The notes: generated from the letters alone by a model not told the origin. A DNA stretch of 64,000 nt from Owenweeksia hongkongensis DSM 17368 (GCA_945907425.1 CAMDTE010000001.1:1-64000); one strand, 5' to 3'; counted from the first letter of the stretch, positions 54,889-64,000 are shown. Numbers and translations are program-made.

Positions 54889-56634
54889 TCATTCGTGAAT
54901 TTTCAAACTCAATTCGTCCAGCTGGGTTTTTGCGATAGCGCTCGGCGCATCGATCATCACATCCCGTCCGGAATTGTTTTTCGGGAAGGCAATATAGTCC
55001 CGAATCACTTCATCTCCGCCCATCAACGCAACCAATCGGTCGAATCCAAAGGCGATTCCACCGTGCGGAGGGGCTCCGTATTCAAAGGCTCGCAACAAAA
55101 ATCCAAACTGTTCCAAGGCCTCTTCGGGCGTGAACCCCAAAAGAGAGAACATGCGCTCTTGCACCGTTCTATCGTGTATTCGTATGGAACCGCCGCCTAT
55201 TTCGTTTCCGTTGAGAACAATGTCGTAGGCATTGGCCCGAACCGCTCCTGGGTTTGACTCCAACAGGGAAATATCTTCCGGTTTTGGGCTCGTAAAGGGA
55301 TGGTGCATAGCAAACCAACGATGAGCCTCTTCGTTCCACTCCAGCAACGGGAAATCCAATACCCACAAAGGGGCGAATTCTTTAGGGTTTCGCAGTCCCA
55401 GCTCTTCTGCCAAGTGTAAGCGCAATTCAGACAAGGCTTTGCGGGTTTTTCCTTCGGCTCCGGCTACAATCAAGACCAAATCACCGGGGCCCGCTGCCCA
55501 TTTCTCTGCCCAAGCGCGCAACGTCTGTTCGTCAAAAAACTTGTTTACAGAAGATGCCGGGGTTCCTTGTTCATCCCATCGCACCCAAATCAATCCGGAC
55601 ATTCCTAATTGCGGACGTTTGACATACTCTGTGAGTGCGTCCAATTGTTTTCGGGTATAGTGTGCGCACCCCTCGGCTTTGATTCCTACCACCAATTCCG
55701 CTGAATCAAACACAGGAAATCCACAGCCTTTGACGGAATCTGTCAACTCCACAAAGGTCATCCCAAACCGAATATCGGGCTTGTCGTTCCCGTACAATCG
55801 CATCGATTCTGCATAGGTCATACGGGGAAAAGGCCCTAGAATGACCCCGTGAACTTCCCCAATAATATGCCGGACCAATTCTTCAAATGTTTGCAAAATA
55901 TCCTCTTGCTCCACAAACGCCATTTCGCAATCAATCTGTGTGAATTCCGGCTGACGGTCTGCACGCAAATCCTCGTCACGAAAGCAGCGCACAATCTGAT
56001 AATACCGATCCATTCCAGCCACCATGAGCAATTGCTTGAATGTTTGCGGCGATTGGGGCAAGGCGTAAAATTGCCCGGCGTTCATTCGGCTGGGTACGAC
56101 AAAATCCCGCGCACCTTCCGGTGTAGATTTAATCAGAAACGGGGTTTCCACATCCACAAAATCGCGCGCTGATAAAAAATTGCGGACCAGTAAATTGATT
56201 TTGTTGCGAAGCAATAAATTCTCCCGAACGGGTGCGCGACGAATATCCAAATAGCGGTACTTCATCCGCAAATCTTCTCCTCCATCCGTTTGGTCTTCGA
56301 TCGTAAACGGTGGGGTTTGGGAAGTGCTGAGGATCGTCAGCGATGTTACCTTCATCTCGATATCTCCGGTGAGAAGCTGCGCATTTTTATTCTCTCTTTC
56401 AACCACCACGCCCGTGGCTTGTACAACATATTCTCTGCCCAATGAGCGGGCCATGGCTACTACCTCTGCATCCGATAAATCATTGAATGACAATTGTGTG
56501 CGTCCAAATCTATCGCGTAAATCGACAAAGGTCATGCCGCCCAAATCGCGGCGGCGGTGTACCCAGCCAGCCAACGTCACCGATTGGCCTTGATGAGCCA
56601 AACGCAATTCTCCACAGGTATGTGTTCTGTACAT
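54889..56634 (-). CDS. aspS: aspartyl-tRNA synthetase
   Basis: This 581-residue class II synthetase has an N-terminal OB-fold anticodon-binding domain ([27 protein letters not shown]), the GAD insert of the bacterial type at about 290-410 and class II motifs ([18 protein letters not shown], split as FRDEDLR...[20 protein letters not shown]). The start at 56634 gives the conserved [11 protein letters not shown]; the two-codon GTG extension is not needed. The TACCTTTG box ends five bases before the ATG. Confidence 0.96.
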   Translation of the reverse strand: MYRTHTCGELRLAHQGQSVTLAGWVHRRRDLGGMTFVDLRDRFGRTQLSFNDLSDAEVVAMARSLGREYVVQATGVVVERENKNAQLLTGDIEMKVTSLTILSTSQTPPFTIEDQTDGGEDLRMKYRYLDIRRAPVRENLLLRNKINLLVRNFLSARDFVDVETPFLIKSTPEGARDFVVPSRMNAGQFYALPQSPQTFKQLLMVAGMDRYYQIVRCFRDEDLRADRQPEFTQIDCEMAFVEQEDILQTFEELVRHIIGEVHGVILGPFPRMTYAESMRLYGNDKPDIRFGMTFVELTDSVKGCGFPVFDSAELVVGIKAEGCAHYTRKQLDALTEYVKRPQLGMSGLIWVRWDEQGTPASSVNKFFDEQTLRAWAEKWAAGPGDLVLIVAGAEGKTRKALSELRLHLAEELGLRNPKEFAPLWVLDFPLLEWNEEAHRWFAMHHPFTSPKPEDISLLESNPGAVRANAYDIVLNGNEIGGGSIRIHDRTVQERMFSLLGFTPEEALEQFGFLLRAFEYGAPPHGGIAFGFDRLVALMGGDEVIRDYIAFPKNNSGRDVMIDAPSAIAKTQLDELSLKIHE

Positions 56635-56639
56635 GTCCA

Positions 56640-56647
56640 CAAAGGTA
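56640..56647 (-). promoter_or_regulatory. -7 box of aspS, 5 bases before ATG
   Basis: TACCTTTG on the minus strand (fwd CAAAGGTA), exact TAnnTTTG. Divergent partner of an identical box for tadA, 11 bases away. Confidence 0.6.
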
Positions 56648-56658
56648 CGATTCCCGTT

Positions 56659-56666
56659 TACCTTTG
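56659..56666 (+). promoter_or_regulatory. -7 box of tadA, 5 bases before ATG
   Basis: TACCTTTG, exact TAnnTTTG, identical to the aspS box and equally placed relative to its ATG (56672). Confidence 0.6.
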
Positions 56667-56671
56667 GTAGT

Positions 56672-57118
56672 ATGGAATTGCCGATGGACTTGGATATTCA
56701 TTACATGCGGGAAGCTATCAAAGAAGCGGTAAAAGCTTATGAGGTAGACGAGGTTCCTGTGGGGGCAGTGGTTGTGGCCAATGGCAGGATTATCGCGCGT
56801 GCCCACAATCTGACGGAGCGGCTTGTAGATGTTACCGCGCATGCAGAGATGCAGGCCATCACCGCTGCGGCTCATTCCATAGGCGCAAAATACCTGATCG
56901 ATTGCACCTTGTACGTCACCTTAGAACCTTGTTCCATGTGTTGCGGTGCTCTGTTTTGGAGTCAAATCGGTCGGGTTGTTTACGGTGCCTCGGATGAAAA
57001 GCGTGGATTTTCTACGCAAGGGGGCAATTTTCATCCCAAAACGGAAATCAAATCGGGCGTGGAAGCAGAAACGTGTGGCGATTTACTGTCCGCGTTTTTT
57101 CGCGCCAAAAGAAAATAA
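56672..57118 (+). CDS. tadA: nucleoside/tRNA-adenosine deaminase (TadA-like)
   Basis: This 148-residue zinc deaminase has His57 and Glu59 (HAE) and Cys87 and Cys90 (PCSMC). It probably makes inosine at the wobble position of tRNA-Arg(ACG), though guanine deaminases share the motif. The start at 56672 ([10 protein letters not shown]) fits the -7 box; a start at 56633 would overlap aspS. First gene of a four-gene cluster with the MBL-fold, methyltransferase and M1 genes. Confidence 0.88.
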   Translation: MELPMDLDIHYMREAIKEAVKAYEVDEVPVGAVVVANGRIIARAHNLTERLVDVTAHAEMQAITAAAHSIGAKYLIDCTLYVTLEPCSMCCGALFWSQIGRVVYGASDEKRGFSTQGGNFHPKTEIKSGVEAETCGDLLSAFFRAKRK

Positions 57119-57121
57119 CCG

Positions 57122-57970
57122 ATGAAGTTGCATTCTATACCTACAGGATATTTTAAGCTGGACGGTGGAGCCATGTTCGGCGTGGTGCCTAAATCTTTGT
57201 GGCAACGTACCAATCCTGCAGACGAAAACAATTTGTGCACCTGGGCCATGCGACTTTTGTTGGTGGAAAACGGCGATCGGTTAACGCTCATCGATACCGG
57301 CATAGGTCAAAAGCAAGACGAGAAATTTTACGCACATTATTTTTTACACGGTACCGATACCTTGGACAAAAGCTTGGCCTCGGCGGGTTTTCATCGATCC
57401 GATATTACCGATGTTTTTTTGACTCATTTGCATTTTGATCACGTGGGGGGTGCTGTGGAAAGGCGCTCAGACGGACTCCTGGTTCCTGCTTTCCCAAACG
57501 CTCACTTTTGGAGCAATGAACGCCATTGGCACTGGGCGACGGAACCCAACCTGCGGGAAAAAGCCAGTTTTCTGAAAGAAAATATTTTGCCCTTGCAGGA
57601 AAGCGGACAACTACGCTTTGTGGCTGCGCCAGCAGGTGAAACACGGATACAAACGGAGCTCGGTTTTGACGTACTTCTGGCCAATGGGCACACCGAAGCG
57701 CAAATGCTGCCATTGATTCCTTACGGCGGAAGTCAGCTTCTGTACACGGCCGACCTTCTCCCCTCTATTGGACATATTCCTTTGCCGTATGTGATGGGAT
57801 ATGATACCCGCCCCTTATTGACATTGGAAGAAAAGTCGCGTATACTGCAGCAAGCGGCAACGGAACAATGGACCTTGTTTCTAGAGCACGATGCCGTCAA
57901 CACGTGGTGTCGATTGATGCAAACTGAAAAAGGTCCTCGCCTGGCCGAACAAGGCGATTCCTTAACGTAA
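57122..57970 (+). CDS. MBL-fold metallo-hydrolase
   Basis: This 282-residue protein has the metallo-beta-lactamase motif HLHFDH at 102-107, preceded by LIDTG (57-61), and later His/Asp ligands (LANGHTEAQM, YTADLLPS, LEHDA). Family members include glyoxalase II, lactonases and RNases. No signal peptide, so cytoplasmic. Three bases after tadA, so co-transcribed. Confidence 0.9.
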   Translation: MKLHSIPTGYFKLDGGAMFGVVPKSLWQRTNPADENNLCTWAMRLLLVENGDRLTLIDTGIGQKQDEKFYAHYFLHGTDTLDKSLASAGFHRSDITDVFLTHLHFDHVGGAVERRSDGLLVPAFPNAHFWSNERHWHWATEPNLREKASFLKENILPLQESGQLRFVAAPAGETRIQTELGFDVLLANGHTEAQMLPLIPYGGSQLLYTADLLPSIGHIPLPYVMGYDTRPLLTLEEKSRILQQAATEQWTLFLEHDAVNTWCRLMQTEKGPRLAEQGDSLT

Positions 57971-57985
57971 TGTAAAAACGATTCT

Positions 57986-58600
57986 ATGAACCCTTCTCGA
58001 ACAGAACATTGGGACAGCATTTACGCGACCAAAACACCCGATCAGGTGAGTTGGACACAAGCGATTCCTACCCATTCCTTGGAACGGATAGAAAAGCTTC
58101 ACTTATCTAAGAACGCCAAAATTGTAGACGTCGGTGGTGGAGATAGTTTATTGGTCGACTCTTTGCTCGATCAGGGATACACAGATATTACCGTTGTGGA
58201 TATTTCAGCGTTGGCCTTGAAGCGCGCCCAGGCACGGCTTGGTTTTCGGGCGCAGCAAGTGAAATGGGTCGCTTGTGATATTGTGGAGTTTCAGCCCGAT
58301 GAAAACTTTGATCTGTGGCACGATAGGGCTGCTTTTCACTTTCTAAACCGACCAGAAGAAATACAGGCATACATGGATCTAGTCTGCCGGAAAGTTTCTG
58401 GACACGCCATTGTGGGCACATTTTCTGTCGACGGGCCCACGAAGTGCAGTGCTTTGCAGGTTCAACAGTACGATGAAAATTCCCTCTCTGGCATGTTTCA
58501 ATCCCATGGGTTTCGCTCTCTTGAATGTGCACGCGAACTACACACCACTCCTTCTGGTGGTTCGCAAGAATTTCTTTTTTGCACGTTTTCTAAATCCTAA
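57986..58600 (+). CDS. class I SAM-dependent methyltransferase
   Basis: This 204-residue protein has SAM-binding motif I (VDVGGGDS, 47-54), the acidic end of strand 2 (VVDIS) and WVACDI at the third position. It resembles small methyltransferases of the tellurite-resistance/trans-aconitate group, with VSWTQ near the N-terminus. Substrate unknown. It lies 15 bases after the MBL gene. Confidence 0.88.
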   Translation: MNPSRTEHWDSIYATKTPDQVSWTQAIPTHSLERIEKLHLSKNAKIVDVGGGDSLLVDSLLDQGYTDITVVDISALALKRAQARLGFRAQQVKWVACDIVEFQPDENFDLWHDRAAFHFLNRPEEIQAYMDLVCRKVSGHAIVGTFSVDGPTKCSALQVQQYDENSLSGMFQSHGFRSLECARELHTTPSGGSQEFLFCTFSKS

Positions 58601-58633
58601 TCCTTTGAAGTCGAAATTCTTAGCCTCTCTCGC

Positions 58634-60508
58634 ATGAGCCGTATTCTCTTTAACTTGATCATTACTGTGGTCTTTTTCCCTTTTTCTTCTTCTTCGCTTT
58701 TAGCGCAAAGGGGTTATTGGCAAAACCGCACGGACTACACCCTGAATGTGTCCCTGAATACCGTCAACCATCAATTCGACGGCACGGAAAAATTGGTTTT
58801 CACCAACCACAGTCCCGATACCATAACAGACGTTTTTTATCATCTCTATTTCAATGCCTTTCAGCCGGAAAGCATGATGGACATTCGGTCCAGAAATAGT
58901 TCCGATCCGGACAGTCGTGTGCGCAATAAAATTGGCCAATTGAAACCTCACGAAATAGGACGGCAGACAGTATCCCTTTTGGCGCAAGACGGAGTTGCCT
59001 TGTTTTATACGGTAGAAGGAACCCTGTTGAAAGCCACTTTGGCTGAACCTCTTTTGCCCGGAGAAGAAACCACATTGGAGTGTCGTTTTTCAGGGCAAGT
59101 TCCTGTGCATATTCGACGAGCGGGGAGAGACAATGCAGAAGGAGTGGATTATTCCATGGCGCAATGGTATCCCAAGCTGGCCGTGTACGATCGGGAGGGG
59201 TGGCACCCCGACCCCTATGTGGCGCGCGAATTTTTTGGCGAGTTTGGAACCTTCGATGTGCGCATTACATTGCCGCAGAAATACACTGTAGCCGCAACCG
59301 GGATGCCCCAAAAGGTTACAGACGTTTCGTCCAAAAAATCCCCCCTTTCCCCTAAGACCTGGCACTTTATTGCTGAAAATGTGCATGACTTTGTATGGGC
59401 AGCAGATCCGGAATTCGTGCACACACAACAGCAAGTTCCCGAGGGTCCTTTGCTCCATTTTTATCATTTGTCCGATGCCAAAAGCAGCAAACACTGGGAT
59501 CGTTTGGCCAAAGACGCGCCCTTGTTTTTTGCCTTTATGGCGCACAAATTTGGCCCGTACGCCTATCCTCAATTCTCCGTTATCCAAGGCGGGGACGGGG
59601 GAATGGAGTACCCCATGGCCACATTGATGATGACGCAAGGGGAAAAATACAATGGATTTTTAGGGTTGTTTGTTCACGAGGCGTGTCACTCTTGGTATTA
59701 TGGAATGATAGCTACCAATGAACAGGCCTACCCGTGGATGGACGAAGGCTTTGCCACCTTTGCAGAGGACGAGGCCATGAATTTTCTAACGGGGGAAAAC
59801 AAGCTCAATGCCCACGAAAGTTCCTACAGCGCATACCTAGCCCTTCGCAAACGAAATATCCAAGAGCCTCTGACCACCCCGGCTGATTTGTATCATTTAA
59901 ACAGAGCTTATTCGGTCGCCAGTTACTCTATGGGCTCCCTGTTCTTGGTCCAATTGCGCGCCATCATTGGCGAGGAGGCCTTTTGGAAGACCATGCGCAA
60001 ATACTATGACGTGTGGAAGTTCAAACACCCTCGGCCAGAAGATTTTCTTCGGGTAGCAGAAAAGGAATCGGGTCAAGTATTGGATTGGTATCTTTCCTTG
60101 TGGACAGGTACCACCAAAGGGATTGACTACGGTATACAAGAGGTTCGGTCCATGGGAAATGGCGCGGCGGAAGTGATCATCCAGCGGATCGGCGAAATGC
60201 CCATGCCGCTAGAGGTGCGCGTTACCTTGACCAACGGGGCAAAATTTACTTACTCCATTCCCTTAACGCTTACTGAAGGGGGAAGAAAAAGCGATCCCCA
60301 CACGCCTTCCTTGCCCTGGGCCTGGACGCACCCAACGTATGCGCTGCGGGTTGGGGCAGGCATGAGTAAAATCGCTAAAATAGAACTCGACCCCGTGGGT
60401 TGGCTGGCTGATGTGGACCGATTGAACAATGTCTACGTTGCGCCCCTAGAGAACGATCCGGCTTCTCAAGTGGATATTCGGCCCGCTACAGAAGAGGAAA
60501 AAGAGTAG
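58634..60508 (+). CDS. M1-family metallopeptidase, secreted
   Basis: This 624-residue zinc peptidase has a signal peptide ending near LLAQ. The gluzincin site is intact: His348, Glu349 and His352 in HEACH, and Glu371 in MDEGFATF. The M1-type exopeptidase segment GGMEYP lies about 20 residues before (GDGGMEYPM). It probably trims peptides in the periplasm or outside. Its stop is three bases from the convergent rnr stop; no terminator is seen between. Confidence 0.93.
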   Translation: MSRILFNLIITVVFFPFSSSSLLAQRGYWQNRTDYTLNVSLNTVNHQFDGTEKLVFTNHSPDTITDVFYHLYFNAFQPESMMDIRSRNSSDPDSRVRNKIGQLKPHEIGRQTVSLLAQDGVALFYTVEGTLLKATLAEPLLPGEETTLECRFSGQVPVHIRRAGRDNAEGVDYSMAQWYPKLAVYDREGWHPDPYVAREFFGEFGTFDVRITLPQKYTVAATGMPQKVTDVSSKKSPLSPKTWHFIAENVHDFVWAADPEFVHTQQQVPEGPLLHFYHLSDAKSSKHWDRLAKDAPLFFAFMAHKFGPYAYPQFSVIQGGDGGMEYPMATLMMTQGEKYNGFLGLFVHEACHSWYYGMIATNEQAYPWMDEGFATFAEDEAMNFLTGENKLNAHESSYSAYLALRKRNIQEPLTTPADLYHLNRAYSVASYSMGSLFLVQLRAIIGEEAFWKTMRKYYDVWKFKHPRPEDFLRVAEKESGQVLDWYLSLWTGTTKGIDYGIQEVRSMGNGAAEVIIQRIGEMPMPLEVRVTLTNGAKFTYSIPLTLTEGGRKSDPHTPSLPWAWTHPTYALRVGAGMSKIAKIELDPVGWLADVDRLNNVYVAPLENDPASQVDIRPATEEEKE

Positions 60509-60511
60509 CCC

Positions 60512-62752
60512 TTATCGTTTTTTTCTGTGGGTTTGTTGCCCTCTCCGAGGAGAAGGAGAGGTGTCCGCCCATTTTCCTGGTTGTTGAACATTTCTTGGTT
60601 CCTCCGTGGATACCAAGCCGAAATCGATTTGCTTCCGTAGTATGTCGACCTGCTTGACGATGATTCGCACCGCATCCCCTAACTGGTATGATTTTCCATA
60701 CCGCTCGCCCATGAGTCGATGGTTGGCGGTGTCTACGCTGTAGTAATCATCTGAAAAATCGCGCAAACGGATCAATCCCTCGCAACCCGTGAGAGGAATT
60801 TCAACGAAAACACCCCATTCCGTGATTCCAGAAATGACTCCATCCAATTCTTGTCCTACGAACTGTTCCATGTAGACCGCCTGCATGAACTTTATGGATG
60901 CGCGTTCTGCTTCCGAAGCCGCTTTTTCTCTTTCCGAGGAATGCAAGCAGGCAGGATCCAAATCGTTGTTTTTCTGCGATGTGACTCCGTCCAAATACGA
61001 TTGCAATAACCGGTGCACCATCATGTCTGGATAGCGTCGAATGGGAGAAGTGAAGTGGGTATAATAATCGAATGCCAAGCCATAGTGGCCCACATTCCCT
61101 GTGGAATACACCGCTTTGGCCATGGTTCTGACCGCTAATGTTTCAATCAGGTTTGCCTCAGGGGTTCCTTTTACCTGCGCCAACATAGCATTCAGGGATT
61201 TCCGAATGGCGTTTCGGCCATCGATGGCCACGGCATATCCAAAAGGACGAACAAAGAGACTCAAATCCGTCAATTTGGAAGGATCGGGATCGTCGTGGAT
61301 TCGGTACACCATCGGTTTCCCGGAAGCTTTGTTCCCGGCTCGTCCAATCCATTCCGCTACGCTCACATTGGCTAACAACATGAATTCTTCAATCAGCTTA
61401 TTGGAATCTTTGGCCTCCTTTAAAAAGGCCCCGATAGGTTTGTTGTTTTCGTCTAGTTTGAATTTTATTTCGGCTCGATCAAAAGCAATCGCGCCGTTTT
61501 TCATTCTCCTTCCGCGCAGAATTTTAGCCAATCGATCCAGATGCCGAATCTCCTGTGCAATGGGATCCTCCTTTCCTTCCAATACTCCTTGTGCTTCTTC
61601 GTAGGAGAATCGACGAACGGAATGGATAACCGTTCGGCCAAACCATTGATTCACAATCCCCGCTTCGTTGTCCAATTCCAACACGCACGAAAAAGTAAAC
61701 TTGTCTTCCTTTGGGCGAAGAGAGCACACTTGATTGCTCAATACCTCGGGAAGCATGGGAACGACTCGATCCACCAAATACACAGAGGTAGCTCGGTTGT
61801 ATGCTTCCGCCTCTAGAATGCTGCCCGGCTGAACGTAATGGGTGACGTCTGCAATGTGGATTCCTACCTCCGTGTTCCCGTTGGGCAATCGTTGATAGGA
61901 AAGGGCATCGTCAAAATCTTTAGCATCTGCCGGATCGATGGTAAAAGTTAAAATATCTCTGAAGTCACGGCGACGCGCTACTTCTTTAGGGTCCAACGTC
62001 AACGAAATAGCGGCGGCCTCTTGTTCCACTTCCACAGGAAAATCATAAGGCAATCCGTATTCTTCCAAAATCGCGTGAATCTCTGTGGCATGTTCTCCGG
62101 GCTTTCCTAACACTTTGATCACTTCCCCTAGGGGGTTGAATTTGGAATTGTTCCATTCCATCAACTGAACAACCACGACGTCGCCATTTTTAGCGCCGTT
62201 CAACTTGTCTTTGGGGAGGTAAAAATCCTTTCCGACCCGCCGATTGTCCGTCAACAAAAAGGCATGTTGAGGTGTAAGGTCCAATGTCCCAACAAACGAA
62301 GTTCTCTTCCGGTGAATTACTTCGACGATTTCTCCTTCTTGCCGACCCCTTTGTTTCGATGAAAACAAGAGAACCTTCACTTTGTCTCCATTGAAAGCCG
62401 TTCCGGTATGATTTTCTCGAATGTATACATCCTCTGGCAGACCGGTTCCTGTAATATATCCCGTTCCCGATTGCGTCAAATCCAATGTGCCTTCCACGTA
62501 GCGCTCTTCAAAATAGAGTCGAAATACATTGACTGGTTCTTCCACGGCTTGCTGTGTGCGCACCAACAACTCCAAAGCGCTGCGCACCAACGGTCTTCCG
62601 CCTGCATGGGGCAATCCGATGTCTACGGCTAAATCATCCAGTGCGAACCGCCTTCCCGGACTGTTCTGTAGTCGTTTGAATATTTTGGTGGCCAAGGTCG
62701 ATACGTCCATCGAACGATGCACCTTGTTTTTTTTAGGGCCTTTTTTCGGCAT
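60512..62752 (-). CDS. rnr: ribonuclease R
   Basis: This 746-residue 3'-5' exoribonuclease has N-terminal winged-helix and cold-shock domains (about 1-240), the RNB catalytic domain with the metal-binding Asp cluster (TIDPADAKDFDDALSY, split as DPADAKDFDDA) and HYGLAFDYYTHFTSPIRRYPD (HYGLAFDYYTHFTSP), then an S1 domain (about 640-720) and a short basic tail. It degrades structured RNA and aids quality control. Confidence 0.96.
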   Translation of the reverse strand: MPKKGPKKNKVHRSMDVSTLATKIFKRLQNSPGRRFALDDLAVDIGLPHAGGRPLVRSALELLVRTQQAVEEPVNVFRLYFEERYVEGTLDLTQSGTGYITGTGLPEDVYIRENHTGTAFNGDKVKVLLFSSKQRGRQEGEIVEVIHRKRTSFVGTLDLTPQHAFLLTDNRRVGKDFYLPKDKLNGAKNGDVVVVQLMEWNNSKFNPLGEVIKVLGKPGEHATEIHAILEEYGLPYDFPVEVEQEAAAISLTLDPKEVARRRDFRDILTFTIDPADAKDFDDALSYQRLPNGNTEVGIHIADVTHYVQPGSILEAEAYNRATSVYLVDRVVPMLPEVLSNQVCSLRPKEDKFTFSCVLELDNEAGIVNQWFGRTVIHSVRRFSYEEAQGVLEGKEDPIAQEIRHLDRLAKILRGRRMKNGAIAFDRAEIKFKLDENNKPIGAFLKEAKDSNKLIEEFMLLANVSVAEWIGRAGNKASGKPMVYRIHDDPDPSKLTDLSLFVRPFGYAVAIDGRNAIRKSLNAMLAQVKGTPEANLIETLAVRTMAKAVYSTGNVGHYGLAFDYYTHFTSPIRRYPDMMVHRLLQSYLDGVTSQKNNDLDPACLHSSEREKAASEAERASIKFMQAVYMEQFVGQELDGVISGITEWGVFVEIPLTGCEGLIRLRDFSDDYYSVDTANHRLMGERYGKSYQLGDAVRIIVKQVDILRKQIDFGLVSTEEPRNVQQPGKWADTSPSPRRGQQTHRKKR

Positions 62753-62821
62753 ACTGTAAAGGTCGGTATAATAATCGGGGTGTTTCTTGTGAAAAGGTTA
62801 AACTTTGCCTTGTTTTCATTG

Positions 62822-62837
62822 TGGCACAATCCTTGCC
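62822..62837 (+). promoter_or_regulatory. sigma-54 (-24/-12) promoter of the outer-membrane protein gene
   Basis: TGGCACAATCCTTGCC has GG and GC at the correct RpoN spacing and matches TGGCAC-N5-TTGC; only the last base departs from the W of the consensus. Predicted start near 62848, giving a leader of about 69 bases to ATG 62917. Confidence 0.6.
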
Positions 62838-62916
62838 TTTTCGCTCTTGGCCTTGTCTGATGGTTTTTCTATCGGCTTTCGGCTGATTGTATAAATAGTT
62901 CTTAAACCACCTACAC

Positions 62917-63801
62917 ATGAAAAATTATTTTATCAAAACTATTTCCATTGCTTTTACTATGTTCCTGTCTTTCAGCATGTTCGGACAAGAAGTAACAACT
63001 CCAGCTGTCCCAGCCAATAACAAGGCGGAAGAAACCATCGTCCCCATTTTGCCATCAGAGGTTGCAGATAGCGTTGCTCTGGAAGTGGAACTTAGCATCG
63101 AGGACGGCGAAAGGATCATCAAAAAGAAAAAATGGAAGAGCAGTTACCAAACCTTTGATGTTTCCACAGGGGCATCTTTCTGGCTCGTCCCCAATGAATT
63201 CTCAGACGCTTGGACAAACTATTCGGGTACAGGCGCTCTTTCAGAGAAATCTCATTTTTTACAACTGGCGCACTACACTCATCATCGTCTGTTTTTTAAG
63301 CGCTCCCCCCTTTGGCTTAAAACAGGTGTACAGCTGAATACTCAACTGTACTCTTTTGACCAAAATGTCAATGTGATCAAATACAATGATATTCTCGGAT
63401 ACGATGGAATACTCTTTGAAAACATCACGCAAAACGGAGAGACCGCCCGCCACAATTCCTTGTCTGTTTCTACACTGGAAATTCCCTTGCTGTTGGTTTT
63501 TGATCCGAGCCGTAGGGGAGATAAGAAATTCACGGTAGCCGCCGGAGGATATGCTGGACTTCGCCTCGGAGGTGCTACGCGATTTGTTGTCTACCGGGAT
63601 TATAGCGGGGCCATTTACCGAGAGGAAACCGTTAACGACTTTTACACCAGCCGTGTTTCTTATGGTTTGCAAGCACAGGTGGGCTACAAACACGTAAAAT
63701 TGAGCGGTCGTTTGGGAATGAATACTGTTTTTAGACAAGACAAGGACGATGCCACCGGAGGTGTAGTACCTGCATCCGTTGGATTGGGCTGGTCTTTTTG
63801 A
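62917..63801 (+). CDS. outer-membrane beta-barrel protein
   Basis: This 294-residue protein has a signal peptide ending FGQ, a 40-residue polar, Glu-rich linker, then alternating aromatic/polar strands typical of an OmpA-like or PorT-like barrel (GASFWLVPNEF, FTVAAGGYAGLRLGG, SYGLQAQVGYKHVKLSGRL, split as SYGLQAQVGY), ending in a C-terminal Phe. No peptidoglycan-binding domain. It has its own sigma-54-type promoter and a long terminator. Function unknown; a structural or surface role is likely. Confidence 0.83.
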   Translation: MKNYFIKTISIAFTMFLSFSMFGQEVTTPAVPANNKAEETIVPILPSEVADSVALEVELSIEDGERIIKKKKWKSSYQTFDVSTGASFWLVPNEFSDAWTNYSGTGALSEKSHFLQLAHYTHHRLFFKRSPLWLKTGVQLNTQLYSFDQNVNVIKYNDILGYDGILFENITQNGETARHNSLSVSTLEIPLLLVFDPSRRGDKKFTVAAGGYAGLRLGGATRFVVYRDYSGAIYREETVNDFYTSRVSYGLQAQVGYKHVKLSGRLGMNTVFRQDKDDATGGVVPASVGLGWSF

Positions 63802-63816
63802 TCGGGGGTAAAGCGG

Positions 63817-63866
63817 GGTAATCCGCGGTATCAAGGAATCTCCTTGACGCCGCTGATTACCTTTTT
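63817..63866 (+). terminator. long imperfect hairpin terminator
   Basis: GGTAATC-c-GCGG (63817-63828) pairs with CCGC-t-GATTACC (63850-63861), enclosing an inner stem TCAAGGA/TCCTTGA, then TTTTT. It also overlaps the stop of the convergent M23 gene. Confidence 0.85.
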
Positions 63867-64000
63867 ATCCAAAACGACGGATCCTGGTTATAGGTATCCT
63901 TCCACAGTTCAAAATGCAGGGTCGCTTGATCTGTTTCTGCGTCCGTAGCAATTTTCCCTAACGACTGCTTGTGGCTGACTTTATCTCCCGCCTTTACAAA
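63857..64000 (-). CDS. 3' end of an M23-family peptidase (partial)
   Basis: A minus-strand frame enters from the right edge and stops at 63857-63859, giving 47 residues. They contain the end of a LytM/M23 peptidase: VKAGDKVSHKQSLGKIA, then LHFELWKDTYNQDPSFW. The LHFEL motif holds a conserved His of the zinc site. The rest of the gene lies outside the window. Confidence 0.85.
   Translation of the reverse strand, partial: FVKAGDKVSHKQSLGKIATDAETDQATLHFELWKDTYNQDPSFWIKR

Noticed and set aside
59372-59388. TGGCAC...TTGCT, sigma-54-like
   Set aside because: The spacer is four bases instead of five and it lies inside the M1 peptidase coding sequence.

Overview
The window comes from a member of the Bacteroidota (Bacteroidetes). 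The evidence is secreted proteins with type IX secretion (T9SS) C-terminal sorting domains, TonB-dependent receptors with Bacteroidota-type architecture, a three-gene SdhCAB operon with a five-helix cytochrome b, a SecA of about 1,120 residues beside a DUF2795 protein, a GH92 enzyme, and many promoters carrying the phylum's TAnnTTTG -7 box in place of classical -10/-35 boxes and strong Shine-Dalgarno sites. I cannot name a genus.

Layout. 0-4.6 kb: a gene end, a small acidic protein that overlaps dprA convergently, an SDR and a TonB receptor. 4.7-11 kb: tRNA-Ala(GGC), a PKD/T9SS protein, a heptamer repeat array, an SPFH-NfeD-MFS-FG-GAP operon and a cold-shock gene. 11-19 kb: DUF4403 lipoprotein and GH92, divergent from a reeler-like/NlpC/CotH secreted operon that ends in a perfect sigma-54-type promoter and a terminator (candidate sRNA). 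19-28.6 kb: ALDH/SDR/hydrolase/aminopeptidase operon, a thioredoxin-like protein and sdhCAB. 28.6-37.7 kb: secA, DUF2795 protein, cobalamin adenosyltransferase, array B, a PurF-type enzyme, two kynurenine-pathway genes and a beta-propeller protein. 37.7-40.2 kb: two heptamer arrays in opposite orientation enclosing an A/T-rich two-gene island. 40.2-50.2 kb: PadR-PspC operon, msrA, a second TonB receptor, asd, a lamin-tail protein and an arginase-purQ pair. 50.2-64 kb: a giant T9SS protein, aspS divergent from tadA-MBL-methyltransferase-M1 peptidase, rnr, an outer-membrane protein with a sigma-54-type promoter, and the end of an M23 peptidase gene.

How the genes relate. HAAO and ACMSD (35-37 kb) together with the ALDH/SDR operon (19-23 kb) look like the 3-hydroxyanthranilate end of tryptophan/kynurenine breakdown split over two loci. 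The secreted T9SS proteins, the GH92 enzyme, the FucP-like sugar transporter and the TonB receptors fit polymer and glycan use at the cell surface. The rest is mostly housekeeping.

The three signals most worth attention are: (1) many genes whose TAnnTTTG box ends only 3-8 bases before the ATG, in two cases as tight divergent pairs, which predicts leaderless mRNAs; (2) a sigma-54 promoter followed about 90 bases later by an intrinsic terminator with no gene between; (3) a dispersed family of period-7 repeat arrays, two of which flank an island in inverted orientation.
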